This document shows positions 49,902 through 58,475 of a stretch of DNA of 64,000 nucleotides, piece after piece. Source of the stretch: a virus; the IMG/VR virus record IMGVR_UViG_3300050821_004356, positions 1 through 64,000 of that record; one strand, written 5' to 3'. Under the pieces are notes generated by a model. That model had not been told where the DNA came from. It saw nothing but the letters and a program-made list of their open reading frames with translations, and did not search any database. Made by a program: the position numbers and the translations under genes. The stretch's first letter is position 1. Every line of letters starts with the position of its first letter.

Positions 49902-50941
49902 CCTTGTCTCGATCTTGTGACGGCATCCATCGGCAATATGCTAGTTGCATCATAGATTGTTTTTCTAAACGCGTCGTTTGCTGCTTTTTCTACTTGCTTC
50001 TGACTTTCAAATAGAATGTCGTTTGCCAATTTCTGCATGTATGACGGACGACCTATAATCTGATCGACCAAGTCTCTACCTTCCTGCAAAGGTAATTGAA
50101 AACCGGCCGCATGAAGATGTCCACCCCCGTTCCTACGTTTAGCAATCGCTGAAACATCGATATCGCCAACCGAGCGCAACGAAAATTGAATCACGCCGTC
50201 ACCACGTTCGAACCAAGTGATCCCGACCTGCGATTCGTTCGCTAGTTCGTGTCCGATTTCAGAACAACTAATGTACTGAGCGTTTGCGATGCCTGCGGTC
50301 AGGCCGTCGATTGTGCCAGGCTGTCGATTCTTGACGACGTTGCCAACATAGTATTCGATTTGACGAAGAGCACCGGAGCCATACGTTACTGCCTCTTCGA
50401 TATTAATATTTGCTAGTGCGTCCCACGCTTCTACGGTATAGGGCTGGGTCATCAAATAGGCCGCAACCTCTTTTGCATTTGGTAGTGCGTTGCGCCATAA
50501 GTCGCGATCTTCGACGTAGTTCACCCACCACGGACGCTGGTGAGATGTGTTGGTCCAGCGGACACCATTCAATTCATAAGGCTCTGCTTGATTGCGGTCT
50601 TTGCCGAATAGGTAGTCCCACGCCAACCCTGCGCCTGATCTATTCATGTCGAACGTGGCGTAAGACACACCAGCCAGGTTTGCTTGAGCGGTCAGGTGAT
50701 GATCCAAAATTCTAAAAGACTTTGCGACAGACGCGAGATTATCATTCTCTAACCTCGTCCTGAAACTAAAGTCTGTCATCAATACGTCTTTGCCTCGAAG
50801 AGACTGAATCAAGGTGTCAATATATTCGGCCGATTTGCCGTGGTCGAGGAAAATCATCTCGGCCTCGGGGTACTTCTTTTTGGCGATGTAGGCGGCCGCG
50901 AAACCGTCGGGACAGCTTGCATGAGAAAGTATAACGTCCAT
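49898..50941 (-). CDS. DHH-family phosphoesterase
   Basis: A 347-residue enzyme. The N-terminal DHH domain has ILSHASCPDGFAAAYI, LMTDFS and ILDHH (~79-83). The C-terminal DHHA1 part has GDIDVSAIAKRRNGGGHLHAAGF. Family members include NrnA-like nano-RNases and RecJ-like exonucleases. The size and GGGH motif favour an NrnA-like enzyme acting on short oligonucleotides or pAp, an inference. Confidence 0.85.
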   Translation of the reverse strand: MDVILSHASCPDGFAAAYIAKKKYPEAEMIFLDHGKSAEYIDTLIQSLRGKDVLMTDFSFRTRLENDNLASVAKSFRILDHHLTAQANLAGVSYATFDMNRSGAGLAWDYLFGKDRNQAEPYELNGVRWTNTSHQRPWWVNYVEDRDLWRNALPNAKEVAAYLMTQPYTVEAWDALANINIEEAVTYGSGALRQIEYYVGNVVKNRQPGTIDGLTAGIANAQYISCSEIGHELANESQVGITWFERGDGVIQFSLRSVGDIDVSAIAKRRNGGGHLHAAGFQLPLQEGRDLVDQIIGRPSYMQKLANDILFESQKQVEKAANDAFRKTIYDATSILPMDAVTRSRQG

Positions 50942-51231
50942 TATTTTATAGCCTCCACATTTTCAATGCGCCTTATTCTCATTGTAGAATCTGGCGGCAA
51001 CACAACTCTAAACTTGATAAAACTAGAATCAGGGCAGTCGCAAACGTCTACCACCAAAATCTGTACACCGTCACAGCAAGGGCAGTTCGCAATCAGGGAT
51101 CGACTATTCCTAGGACCATCTTCGCGCATGCCGCCGCAAATGCAATCCCTCCAATCTTTAGTCGGCTGCGTATAGTTCTCAGGCTTAGCAAATAGATGTG
51201 TATGCTTTCCGATTAAATCTTCGTGTCCCAT
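50941..51231 (-). CDS. Cysteine-rich hypothetical protein
   Basis: A 96-residue protein with CICG (~31) and CPCCDG...CDC (~50-66), suggesting a zinc ribbon of the kind used to bind nucleic acid. Touches the DHH gene start. Function unknown. Confidence 0.6.
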   Translation of the reverse strand: MGHEDLIGKHTHLFAKPENYTQPTKDWRDCICGGMREDGPRNSRSLIANCPCCDGVQILVVDVCDCPDSSFIKFRVVLPPDSTMRIRRIENVEAIK

Positions 51232-51234
51232 TGT

Positions 51235-51405
51235 TTACCCCTTAAGGTTCAAAATAAAATTTTTATCGAAAAACAGTGCCGGAACGCTTCCGAGTTCGGA
51301 ATGATTAATAGGTTCCGGTTTATAGGGACAAAACCAATCGTGCAATTTTATCAAGCTTAGTCCAATCAGCTTACCCAAACCTATCGCAGCTGTAACAGAG
51401 AGCAT
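51235..51405 (-). CDS. Small hypothetical protein
   Basis: A 56-residue protein (MLSVTAAIGLGKLIGLSLIK and on) with a hydrophobic N-half that could sit on a membrane. It fills the gap between two genes, with its ATG directly after the upstream stop (TAAATG). Function unknown. Confidence 0.55.
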   Translation of the reverse strand: MLSVTAAIGLGKLIGLSLIKLHDWFCPYKPEPINHSELGSVPALFFDKNFILNLKG

Positions 51406-51816
51406 TTAGAATTTCTTCCCGTTCTTTTTCTTTCGCTCTTTATCAGAGTGATCGGCGCGAGTAGCATTGTACGCCATTTTCTCAACGTACGCGCCACCCA
51501 GGTCGTAGCCGTGACCAGTCGCGTAATCTAGAATACGGATGAACGCGTCTGCTAATTCTACTTCTGCCATCTTTCTATGTGGCAATTTGTCATCCATCAA
51601 ATCCTTGCGCTCGCCTTCCATCGCTTCAGCGATCTCACTGACGATGAGCATCAATTGTTCGCCACGGTTGCGCTTAATACGTTTGCCTGTTTTAAGACTA
51701 ATCCACCACTTCCGATTGGCTGTATGTACCTCTGACCCTATCTTATTAATAAAATAGTGTGCGTTACCTTTGAATATTGCATCTAGGCATGTATCGTGAT
51801 GTAGCTCTTTAGGCAT
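51406..51816 (-). CDS. MazG-like nucleotide pyrophosphohydrolase
   Basis: A 136-residue protein with the MazG helical pattern: LMLIVSEIAEAMEGERKDL (E-x-x-E metal site) and VELADAFIRILDYA (E-x-x-D) ~25 residues later. The family removes pyrophosphate from nucleotides or ppGpp-like alarmones. The N-terminal 45 residues are an addition. Lys-rich end. Confidence 0.82.
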   Translation of the reverse strand: MPKELHHDTCLDAIFKGNAHYFINKIGSEVHTANRKWWISLKTGKRIKRNRGEQLMLIVSEIAEAMEGERKDLMDDKLPHRKMAEVELADAFIRILDYATGHGYDLGGAYVEKMAYNATRADHSDKERKKKNGKKF

Positions 51817-52363
51817 TTTTTACCTCTTCCGTATCACCTACGGCCTTTGTCTTAGGCAACGGAAAGCCTTTTCTTTTTGAGCATTTATCCGCAAAAGTTT
51901 TATTCAAACCCAAAATTTCGGCTGCCAATTCGCGCGCGTCTTTCAAGTCTTCCTGCGTGTACTCGTCCGGGATCAGTTTACGAACCAACTCGATGAATTG
52001 CAGCTTACGCTTGCTCGGGTGCGGATTCTTACGTTTCTTAGCGAAGTAGGCAGCGCCAACGATTGACTTCGGTGTACCATTTTGCCCAGGCAGCGGAACT
52101 ATCGCGTATTGAATAGAAAATTCACCGGTCTCAACGTCTTCGTCGATCCATAGCTGCTTGAATTTCTGTTCGCACTTTTGGCTAGAGCGGTGACGGGAGC
52201 GGCACACTTGGCACTTAATCATTTTTCCGAGCTCAGGGTGTCGTTCGCTATAGCTACGAAGTCGTATAGCAGCGAGCGCGGCATCAGCTGCCAGGATAGC
52301 TTCGACACTAGCTTTAAAATCGAATTCTTCGACGACGTCTTGAACTTCAGGATTTTCGTTCAC
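51809..52363 (-). CDS. Hypothetical protein with a small zinc motif
   Basis: A 184-residue protein starting with GTG after GGGG. CQVCRSRHRSSQKCEQ (~51-66) suggests a zinc knuckle. A helical end (LVRKLIPDEYTQEDLKDARE) follows. Not recognised. Confidence 0.6.
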   Translation of the reverse strand: MNENPEVQDVVEEFDFKASVEAILAADAALAAIRLRSYSERHPELGKMIKCQVCRSRHRSSQKCEQKFKQLWIDEDVETGEFSIQYAIVPLPGQNGTPKSIVGAAYFAKKRKNPHPSKRKLQFIELVRKLIPDEYTQEDLKDARELAAEILGLNKTFADKCSKRKGFPLPKTKAVGDTEEVKNA

Positions 52364-52792
52364 TTAGGTGCCCCTTTTTCTTCTCTGATGAGGACAATAG
52401 CCGTAGTGTCCTTTAGAAAAATTACAGTTCATACAAAGAACCAGTAGTCCCAGATTCTTAGGAAAATTTAGTTTTTTAAGCCACCGATAAATACCGGCGG
52501 CTCCACCCGGTATAGACGCTCTGTGCCTTTGCCCGTCTCCCCGAGAGTGTTCCAGTGTAAGAAACTCAATATCCCGAGCTCTACAACAAACACAAACTCC
52601 ACCATAAGTGTTTATAACGAGTCGTTTAAGTTTTCGCCGCCCTTTTCTACCTTTCTCTCCGCATCGCCTGCACAATGACGCGCGTTTAGCAGAAATTTTT
52701 CTTATGCCGCACTCACCACACAGACCTAGTCTTTTCATCTTACGACGGTGCTTGGCGCTATACAGCTTTTGATTCGGGTCGCCCCGACTCAT
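52364..52792 (-). CDS. HNH endonuclease with N-terminal zinc ribbon
   Basis: A 142-residue protein. CGECGIRK...CRRCGEK (~25-44) forms a zinc ribbon. The HNH-like core has CVCCRARDIEFLTLEHS, then YRWLKKLNFP and LCMNCNFSKGHYGYCPH. This type is frequent as a free-standing phage homing endonuclease. ATGA overlap upstream. Confidence 0.78.
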   Translation of the reverse strand: MSRGDPNQKLYSAKHRRKMKRLGLCGECGIRKISAKRASLCRRCGEKGRKGRRKLKRLVINTYGGVCVCCRARDIEFLTLEHSRGDGQRHRASIPGGAAGIYRWLKKLNFPKNLGLLVLCMNCNFSKGHYGYCPHQRRKRGT

Positions 52793-53478
52793 ATCGTACG
52801 GCCGTAATCAAATCTTCGACCTTCGACTTTCCAATACCAACTTTTGTTCTTAGTGCCGTCCGAGAACGTAATCGACCCAGGTGGATAACTTTTTACTTCG
52901 TCTTTGGGTTCGGAAAGTCCAGGCGTTAAAACCTCTCCTGTTTTTTCGGTTCTTAGCCGAGCACCCATTAAACATCTGTTCAAGGGGCCAAACCACGCCA
53001 GCGACTCTTGGATCATGACTTCGTATTCCTTTATGCGTTCTACAGCATATTTGAGATCGTCCACGAAGGCGCGTATGATGTGTTTTTTTTCTATCGTCGC
53101 TACGCGAGGCGTTTTGGCCCGCGTGTTCCTCCGATACTTCTTATTCTTCACGTCTACTGACATCTGACTCATTAAAACGATGTCATTATTGTACGTTTCT
53201 ATTTCTCTTAGACCATTGACTTTGCCTGAACCGGCGCACAACGCGCAGTTCTTTTTCTCGACGTCCGTCATAGCTTCGCAAAAGGAACAATCTTCGATCA
53301 CTTCTACCGGCGTGCGCTTGACTACAACCCATTTGGCCTGATTCGTCTTAATCAGTTCGTTGGCGTACGCATATTCGACCATCTTCTTACAACGGCACTT
53401 CGGGGCTGGCGGGGCCGATTCGCCCGTTGCGACCATCTCTTGCCCTAAACAGCCTTGGTGCATCTTCACTTTCTTCAT
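52789..53478 (-). CDS. Zinc-binding hypothetical protein
   Basis: A 229-residue protein with CRCKK near 30 and CSFCEA...CALCAGSGK (~64-85, DnaJ-like Cys-x-x-Cys-x-Gly spacing). The rest is helical and charged. The region DGTKNKSWYWKVEGRRFDYG at the end is distinctive. Start is ATG (MKKVKM); an inner ATG five codons on is possible. Function unknown; in the recombination module. Confidence 0.6.
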   Translation of the reverse strand: MKKVKMHQGCLGQEMVATGESAPPAPKCRCKKMVEYAYANELIKTNQAKWVVVKRTPVEVIEDCSFCEAMTDVEKKNCALCAGSGKVNGLREIETYNNDIVLMSQMSVDVKNKKYRRNTRAKTPRVATIEKKHIIRAFVDDLKYAVERIKEYEVMIQESLAWFGPLNRCLMGARLRTEKTGEVLTPGLSEPKDEVKSYPPGSITFSDGTKNKSWYWKVEGRRFDYGRTI

Positions 53479-53481
53479 TTT

Positions 53482-53889
53482 TTATGGGGTCCGACTGCTT
53501 ACTTTCCTTTGGAGGGGTGTTTTAGGGGCATAACCCCGGGTTCTGGTGCCAGAGCCGTCGGCTCTTTTGCCTTTTGAAGCTCTATAAATGCTTCTAATCA
53601 CACCTTTTATTCTCTCTTCTGTGCTCCCTAGCTCTTCTGCTATTTGCGACCGAGTATACCCCATTCTAAAGTAAAGATGTATAACAGTAGCCCAGCGTCC
53701 AGCTGCCTCCCGTTGATTATCATTACTAGCTAGCTTAGGAAATGATTGCAAGAGCAACCCTCGAATAAACTTGTCGTCCTTCGTCCAACCCGGCGCAGTA
53801 CGTTTATAAGTACGAGCGCCCACTGTTTGGTGTCCACCGTTTAAAAAAGATTCATTCCTATCTAATGATCGCCTCAATTGAGAATTCAT
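53482..53889 (-). CDS. Helix-turn-helix protein (sigma region 4-like)
   Basis: A 135-residue protein. RWATVIHLYFRMGYTRSQIA with EELGSTEERIKGVIRSIYRA (~67-105) is a helix-turn-helix like that of sigma region 4 or small phage regulators. Basic ends. It could direct transcription or bind DNA ends. Function inferred only from the fold. Confidence 0.55.
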   Translation of the reverse strand: MNSQLRRSLDRNESFLNGGHQTVGARTYKRTAPGWTKDDKFIRGLLLQSFPKLASNDNQREAAGRWATVIHLYFRMGYTRSQIAEELGSTEERIKGVIRSIYRASKGKRADGSGTRTRGYAPKTPLQRKVSSRTP

Positions 53890-54188
53890 AGACCTGACCT
53901 TAATATTTTGAGAATCTCTTCTTTGTTCTCATGGCCTTTTAAATCCTTTGCCGCGTTTTTCAACTTGGTTTCTTTTGCTTTACTAGCATAGAGAGGAGCG
54001 CGCGGTAGCTTTTTACGACTTGAATATCCGCCTCTCCAGTAAACGATAGGGTCTGTTCCTCTATTGCCAGATTGACTGGTTCCGTCGAGCCCACTTCGCC
54101 CTGGTAGGTTTTCTTCAAACTGCTGCTCTTGAAAAAACACGTCTTGTGGTGCCGGTGGGCAAATCGTTATCTTTATATTCTTACTCAT
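53886..54188 (-). CDS. Hypothetical protein
   Basis: A 100-residue protein starting MSKNIKITICPPAPQ, with GGAGG upstream in the end of the nuclease gene. Gly/Arg/Ser-rich centre, probably disordered, and a Lys/Glu-rich helix at the end. Function unknown. Confidence 0.6.
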   Translation of the reverse strand: MSKNIKITICPPAPQDVFFQEQQFEENLPGRSGLDGTSQSGNRGTDPIVYWRGGYSSRKKLPRAPLYASKAKETKLKNAAKDLKGHENKEEILKILRSGL

Positions 54189-55386
54189 CTGCTCCTCCAT
54201 CGTCCTCTTTGAAAAGGTCGTCCAAACTACTGTCGTCGGATTTCGTGAAATTCTGCTGTTTGAACATTTCGTCTTTCAACACGAAGGCTCTAAAATACGG
54301 ATCGGCGCTATCGTCGTGGGGATATCTGACTGAGTACTTGTTCGGATAAGACTTCCTGTGCCAAGCGTTCACGATATTAATAATCTGCTGACCGGCTATT
54401 TCTCCTGCGTCATCTGCGCTTTCCTTTGTAACAAATCCAGCGTTGAATTGCAAGCGTTGTTTTGTTAAAACGTCTACCGAGACTCGGGCTCCGAATTGTG
54501 CCAACCACGCGTCTCTGCGTTCCTTGGCCACTTTAGTTTGGTCGGTCTTACCGTCTGCCTTCTTACCTTGTGCTCGCTCCATATCTTCAATTAACGAATC
54601 GTTAGCAACAAGAATAGCGTGGTCTTCGTCCATTTGAGCTATGACTGCCTCTTGTCCTGCTTTGAAGATACCAGCGTCTTCCAAGAGTGTAACCGAATAA
54701 CCTTTTTGAAGAGTATGGGCCTTCTTGACGAAAGTCAAAAGTGCGACGTCTCGGATACCGGTTTGCCAGCTGTAGCGTCGAAGCTGGGTATCATAAGCGG
54801 CGATGCCGTACGCTTCCGGAAAGTCCACACCAGATGTTTTGATATCAATAATTATTGGGCGTAGTGGGCCGTATTCTGGTTTCCAAATCAATTTAGGCAA
54901 TAGTGGATGGTTCGGATCGACGTATGAGACAATGTCGAGTTTTCCCATATCTGTAATCTCACCATAAAGTGGGTCGCCTGGGAACACCTCTTTTTCAAAT
55001 TCTTTTTGAAACAGCGTGGCACCGCCTAGAGGAATCGGCAACTCAGGCTGACGGATGATGTAGAGCTTAATCATCTCGATGCCAGTCTTGTACAGCGTGG
55101 GCCAATCTTTTTCAACTTTCGTATATTGAAGTTCTTTATTGGGCGCGTGAACCTGCCACTTCTCTATAAAGTGTTGAACCGCGCCTGTGCCGTCGTGTTC
55201 GTGATGCCATTGCACGGCCTCTTCGATGGCCTTACCAAACTCGAATCTGGCGCGGTTGTTCTTTTCACGCCAACCCTCGATTTTTTGAAGATAATATCCA
55301 TATGGCGACCTGTCGTAGGTGTTGCCCGCGCTGTAACTGTGACGTCTCCACGGTTGGCCTTTAGCATTGATATAGAGAAAAGCCAT
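54181..55386 (-). CDS. PD-(D/E)XK nuclease (RecB/Cas4-like)
   Basis: A 401-residue nuclease. FEFGKAIEEAVQWHHE gives the entry His/Glu, GKLDIVSYVD (~148-157) the metal Asp, and IIIDIKTSG (~183-191) the D-x-K pair, followed by AAYDTQLRRYSWQTG (QxxxY). This is the layout of RecB-type exonucleases. The C-terminus is acidic. With the nearby helicase and annealing-like protein it probably processes DNA ends. Confidence 0.85.
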   Translation of the reverse strand: MAFLYINAKGQPWRRHSYSAGNTYDRSPYGYYLQKIEGWREKNNRARFEFGKAIEEAVQWHHEHDGTGAVQHFIEKWQVHAPNKELQYTKVEKDWPTLYKTGIEMIKLYIIRQPELPIPLGGATLFQKEFEKEVFPGDPLYGEITDMGKLDIVSYVDPNHPLLPKLIWKPEYGPLRPIIIDIKTSGVDFPEAYGIAAYDTQLRRYSWQTGIRDVALLTFVKKAHTLQKGYSVTLLEDAGIFKAGQEAVIAQMDEDHAILVANDSLIEDMERAQGKKADGKTDQTKVAKERRDAWLAQFGARVSVDVLTKQRLQFNAGFVTKESADDAGEIAGQQIINIVNAWHRKSYPNKYSVRYPHDDSADPYFRAFVLKDEMFKQQNFTKSDDSSLDDLFKEDDGGADE

Positions 55387-55658
55387 CAGCTGTTCCTCGG
55401 GTCAGTGAAAGTGAAGCGGCCATCGATTCTGTTTTCCTCGTAGTTGTGGCCTTCGTAATAGATTTCATCATAACCATCGGCATCGGCGTCGTCAAAGTCA
55501 GCTTGTAGCCACCGCTCGAATTCGCCTTCCATTCCAACCTCTACGAAGTAGTCGTGCCCGCTATCGTCCGACTGAATCGAGTAGCGACGCTCCGCTGGCT
55601 TGGCTGGTCGTTGACCCGACCGGAGTCGAGTCCTGTTGCCCTTTTGCCCTATTCTCAT
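55386..55658 (-). CDS. Small acidic protein overlapping the helicase gene
   Basis: A 90-residue reading. Residues ~25-90 (YSIQSDDSGHDYFVEVGME, FDDADADGYDEIYYEGHN, FTFTDP) look like a real conserved acidic protein. The first ~24 residues, which overlap the helicase end in another frame, are Arg-rich and may not be translated; ATG at 55532 with GAGG upstream is another possible start. Function unknown; DNA mimicry is possible but unproven. Confidence 0.6.
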   Translation of the reverse strand: MRIGQKGNRTRLRSGQRPAKPAERRYSIQSDDSGHDYFVEVGMEGEFERWLQADFDDADADGYDEIYYEGHNYEENRIDGRFTFTDPRNS

Positions 55659-57276
55659 AATGTTTTATCTCCCCTTGAAAATCATTTAAAAATTCGCTGC
55701 GTACCGTGTCAAAACTTATGTGCAAATTATCAGCTGCGCGCGAGCAAGCGACGAAGAAAATTCGCTTTTCTTCTAATATCTCGCCATCTTTGTGCGGCAT
55801 CATACCTTGCTTACATCCGATTACGAAAACGTTCTTGTATTCTCTTCCCTTAGCTTGGTGGACTGTTGTCAAGGTCAAGGTCGGATTCTTGTCGCGATGT
55901 TCGTAGCTCGGGGACTTAGCTGCCTCGCAAGCGTACGTCAGTTTACGCAACCAGTCCAAAAATTCCTTCACGGTGCCACGGTTCGCAGATAGCTTGACGA
56001 TATCAGCTAGGTTCTCGACGGGCGGCTTTTCGTTTGGCCCGCCGGTGTTTCGATATATGTGCGTCAAGTTGTTTACGCGCATCTGCTCTTCCATCACATC
56101 GTAAGCCTTGCGACCGGAGTCTTTGAACTTCTTGGTCAGTTCGAGTAGGTGCTTAACCTCGTCTTTCTGCCAAAGGTCTTTCTGACCTAGGATCATCGTT
56201 TTGATCCCGAGCGCCATAGCAGCTTTTTGAAAGGTGCGAAGCTGACGGTTTGTGCGAGCAATGATCGCGGTGTTGTTAAAATCTTTCGATTCGTTTATTT
56301 GATACAATACGTGGACAACCTCTTGGAGATCGTCATCATACTGAGTGAAGGACGGGTCTATTCCCCACTCTCGCATTGACACCATATGGCTAGCAAGTCC
56401 GTTGTCGACAGGGATGATTTTTTTGAGGAAGGCCACGATAGCGCCTGTGCTGCGGTAATTGTTTCCGAGATATAACGTAGTAGCTCCGGGGAAATGGGTG
56501 GCAAAGTTAGTAAGGTTGCCAGCCACAGCACTGCGCCATTCGTAGATGAGTTGGTTTTCGTCTCCCACCACGAATATATTCCCACCGTAGAGAAGTTGTA
56601 GCAGCCTGAACTGGACAACGTCGGTGTCTTGACATTCGTCCACGCATATGTACTTTCGTATATATCGAGATCGTACCTCATCGTTCGTCTCCAACAGCTT
56701 CACTGTTTCGTCCATCAAACTCGAAAAGTCCAGCCAGCCTTGTTCGCGACATTTCTTTTCATAGTCACGGTAAGCAGCCGCGTAAAAGAACATGCTTCCC
56801 TTCTTAGTGGTGTCGCAATACGTGTCTTCTATCGCTTGCTCCGGACTGATATTAGATGCCTTCCACTCGGCTATCTTATCTCTCAACGAACGAAAAGATG
56901 TGATCGCTGGGTACATCTTCATCAAATCTCTGAGCAGCTGAAAGTCCTGGCCGTAACTCGGAAGCACGAACTCGCCGACCTTGAACGGTAGATGCTGCTT
57001 TTCTTTCATAATGATATCTAGAGCCAGCGAGTGAAACGTCCTAAAGACTTTCTCCGCTCCAAATAGACCGACTTTCTCGACCATATTTTTTGCTGCTTCG
57101 TTCGTAAAAGTTAAGTTCAAGATATCCGTTGATGGGATTCGATGTTTGGATATCATATCCAGGTATCGGCGAATCAAGACGGTAGTCTTGCCTGATCCCG
57201 GGCCTGCAATCGTAACTACGTTGCCGCTGATTGCGTCAGCGCAAGTCTGTTGGTCATTGTCTAGCGAATGAATCAA
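55561..57276 (-). CDS. UvrD/PcrA-like superfamily 1 helicase
   Basis: A 571-residue 3'-5' type helicase. Motif I is IAGPGSGKTTVLIRR (~22-36); motif II is VDECQDTD; motif III VVGDENQLIYEWR; motif V TVHQAKGREYKNVFVIG; motif VI FFVACSRAADNLHIS. Shorter than bacterial UvrD because the 2B region is reduced. Starts with TTG overlapping the upstream stop (TTGA). The last ~40 residues are Ser/Gly-rich and overlap the next gene. Confidence 0.92.
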   Translation of the reverse strand: MIHSLDNDQQTCADAISGNVVTIAGPGSGKTTVLIRRYLDMISKHRIPSTDILNLTFTNEAAKNMVEKVGLFGAEKVFRTFHSLALDIIMKEKQHLPFKVGEFVLPSYGQDFQLLRDLMKMYPAITSFRSLRDKIAEWKASNISPEQAIEDTYCDTTKKGSMFFYAAAYRDYEKKCREQGWLDFSSLMDETVKLLETNDEVRSRYIRKYICVDECQDTDVVQFRLLQLLYGGNIFVVGDENQLIYEWRSAVAGNLTNFATHFPGATTLYLGNNYRSTGAIVAFLKKIIPVDNGLASHMVSMREWGIDPSFTQYDDDLQEVVHVLYQINESKDFNNTAIIARTNRQLRTFQKAAMALGIKTMILGQKDLWQKDEVKHLLELTKKFKDSGRKAYDVMEEQMRVNNLTHIYRNTGGPNEKPPVENLADIVKLSANRGTVKEFLDWLRKLTYACEAAKSPSYEHRDKNPTLTLTTVHQAKGREYKNVFVIGCKQGMMPHKDGEILEEKRIFFVACSRAADNLHISFDTVRSEFLNDFQGEIKHYENRAKGQQDSTPVGSTTSQASGASLLDSVGR

Positions 57277-57512
57277 TGTACTTCGCTCACTAGAGAATTA
57301 ATAGACTGGCCCTTCGCGCGCTTCTCTTCGCACAACTTTACCAATGATTCGTATAGCTCAAGTTTATGAGCGTCGGTACAATTACCGAAATTAACAACCA
57401 TCGGCTCCGGATCGCCTGCGAACGCAAAGCCGCATATAACGACCTTGTGCCGGTTGGCTAAGCGTAAGAGCTCTTCTACTGCGGTGTGAACTAACTGTTG
57501 TTCTGGACTCAA
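57273..57512 (-). CDS. Hypothetical protein
   Basis: A 79-residue protein, TTG start after AGGAG, TTGA overlaps at both ends. Beta-strand KVVICGFAFAGDPEPMVVNF then a helix (KLELYESLVKLCEEKRA). Function unknown; expression is tied to the helicase. Confidence 0.6.
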   Translation of the reverse strand: MSPEQQLVHTAVEELLRLANRHKVVICGFAFAGDPEPMVVNFGNCTDAHKLELYESLVKLCEEKRAKGQSINSLVSEVH

Positions 57513-58045
57513 TTTTGATCTCCTGCCTTTCTTACATACCGTACGTAGAAACGACGATTGTTTGCTTGTTCTTTAGCGGTAGCCCATTTACAATTCTCAG
57601 GTTCATAGTTGCCGTCAACATCCTTGCGCTCGATACTTAAACCTATAGGCTTCTCGCCCATGTCAGCCAGAAAGTTGTCAAACGAATCAATCCAGCGTTG
57701 ACACATTGTAATCCCACGCCCGCCATAGTGTTGATAGCCGACATTTTTAGGATTAAAACACCTTGCTTTTATTGATACCCACGTAGTATAAGTACGAGTA
57801 GTTTGACTATTTTTAGCGTGCCCGTGTTTTGTAAGCCGCTCTTTATTTGATTTACTTGTTGCTTCACTGCACAAACAACCGCAGCTTTTTGTGTGACCGT
57901 TTTGAACGTGGGACCGCAGTATCCGTTTCTCAGTTCCACACTCGCAACGAAACAGGTATAGCCACTGATTACTGCTACTGCGAATTGCGTCTACTGGCAT
58001 CAGCGTGAGCCGTCCGTATTTGTCTCCCGGACTCATATTAATCAT
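57509..58045 (-). CDS. HNH/AP2-type homing endonuclease
   Basis: A 178-residue protein. The first part has a zinc-type unit (LFRCECGTEKRIL, SCGCLCSEA). The second has TWVSIKARCFNP, YGGRGITMCQRW, SIERKDVDGNYEPENCKWA, the common phage homing-endonuclease core. It starts inside the end of the previous gene; ATG at 58045 or 58036. Confidence 0.78.
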   Translation of the reverse strand: MINMSPGDKYGRLTLMPVDAIRSSSNQWLYLFRCECGTEKRILRSHVQNGHTKSCGCLCSEATSKSNKERLTKHGHAKNSQTTRTYTTWVSIKARCFNPKNVGYQHYGGRGITMCQRWIDSFDNFLADMGEKPIGLSIERKDVDGNYEPENCKWATAKEQANNRRFYVRYVRKAGDQN

Positions 58046-58475
58046 CTAAGTGCCCGTCTTCTGCAGAAACAAACTTAAATACGCCGTGCGGGTCCTTGTC
58101 GCCTTCGAACTCTATTTGCACAATATCGCGAGTCCAGTTCGTCGGGCAAGTGTGCTCATCGTAGTAGTATCGCGAGTCTTCTGCGTATTCTTCCGGTGTG
58201 TCGTTCTGAGAGTGTGAGTACTTCCAAGCGTTTACCTTGACTGTGATTTTGGGTTCGGTAATAGATTGAAGGGTGATTGTAACCGGGGTATTCGTCCAAC
58301 CTGTCAAAGACGTTTCGAAGTCGAACTCCGAGACCCTCTCTATTTTAAAGTTAGCTTGGCACTTGGAGCACGACCAAGTTGTTTTAAAACCGATAACCAA
58401 GTGATCGGCCCGCGAGGAGCCTTCGATACAACCTGGGCACGGAACGTATAGCTGGGTTTTTGCTTGAACGACCAT
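58038..58475 (-). CDS. Zinc-ribbon hypothetical protein
   Basis: A 145-residue protein with CPGC (~13) and CSKC (~36), a zinc ribbon, then an acidic beta-rich part. AGGAG precedes the ATG. Function unknown. Confidence 0.62.
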   Translation of the reverse strand: MVVQAKTQLYVPCPGCIEGSSRADHLVIGFKTTWSCSKCQANFKIERVSEFDFETSLTGWTNTPVTITLQSITEPKITVKVNAWKYSHSQNDTPEEYAEDSRYYYDEHTCPTNWTRDIVQIEFEGDKDPHGVFKFVSAEDGHLDD

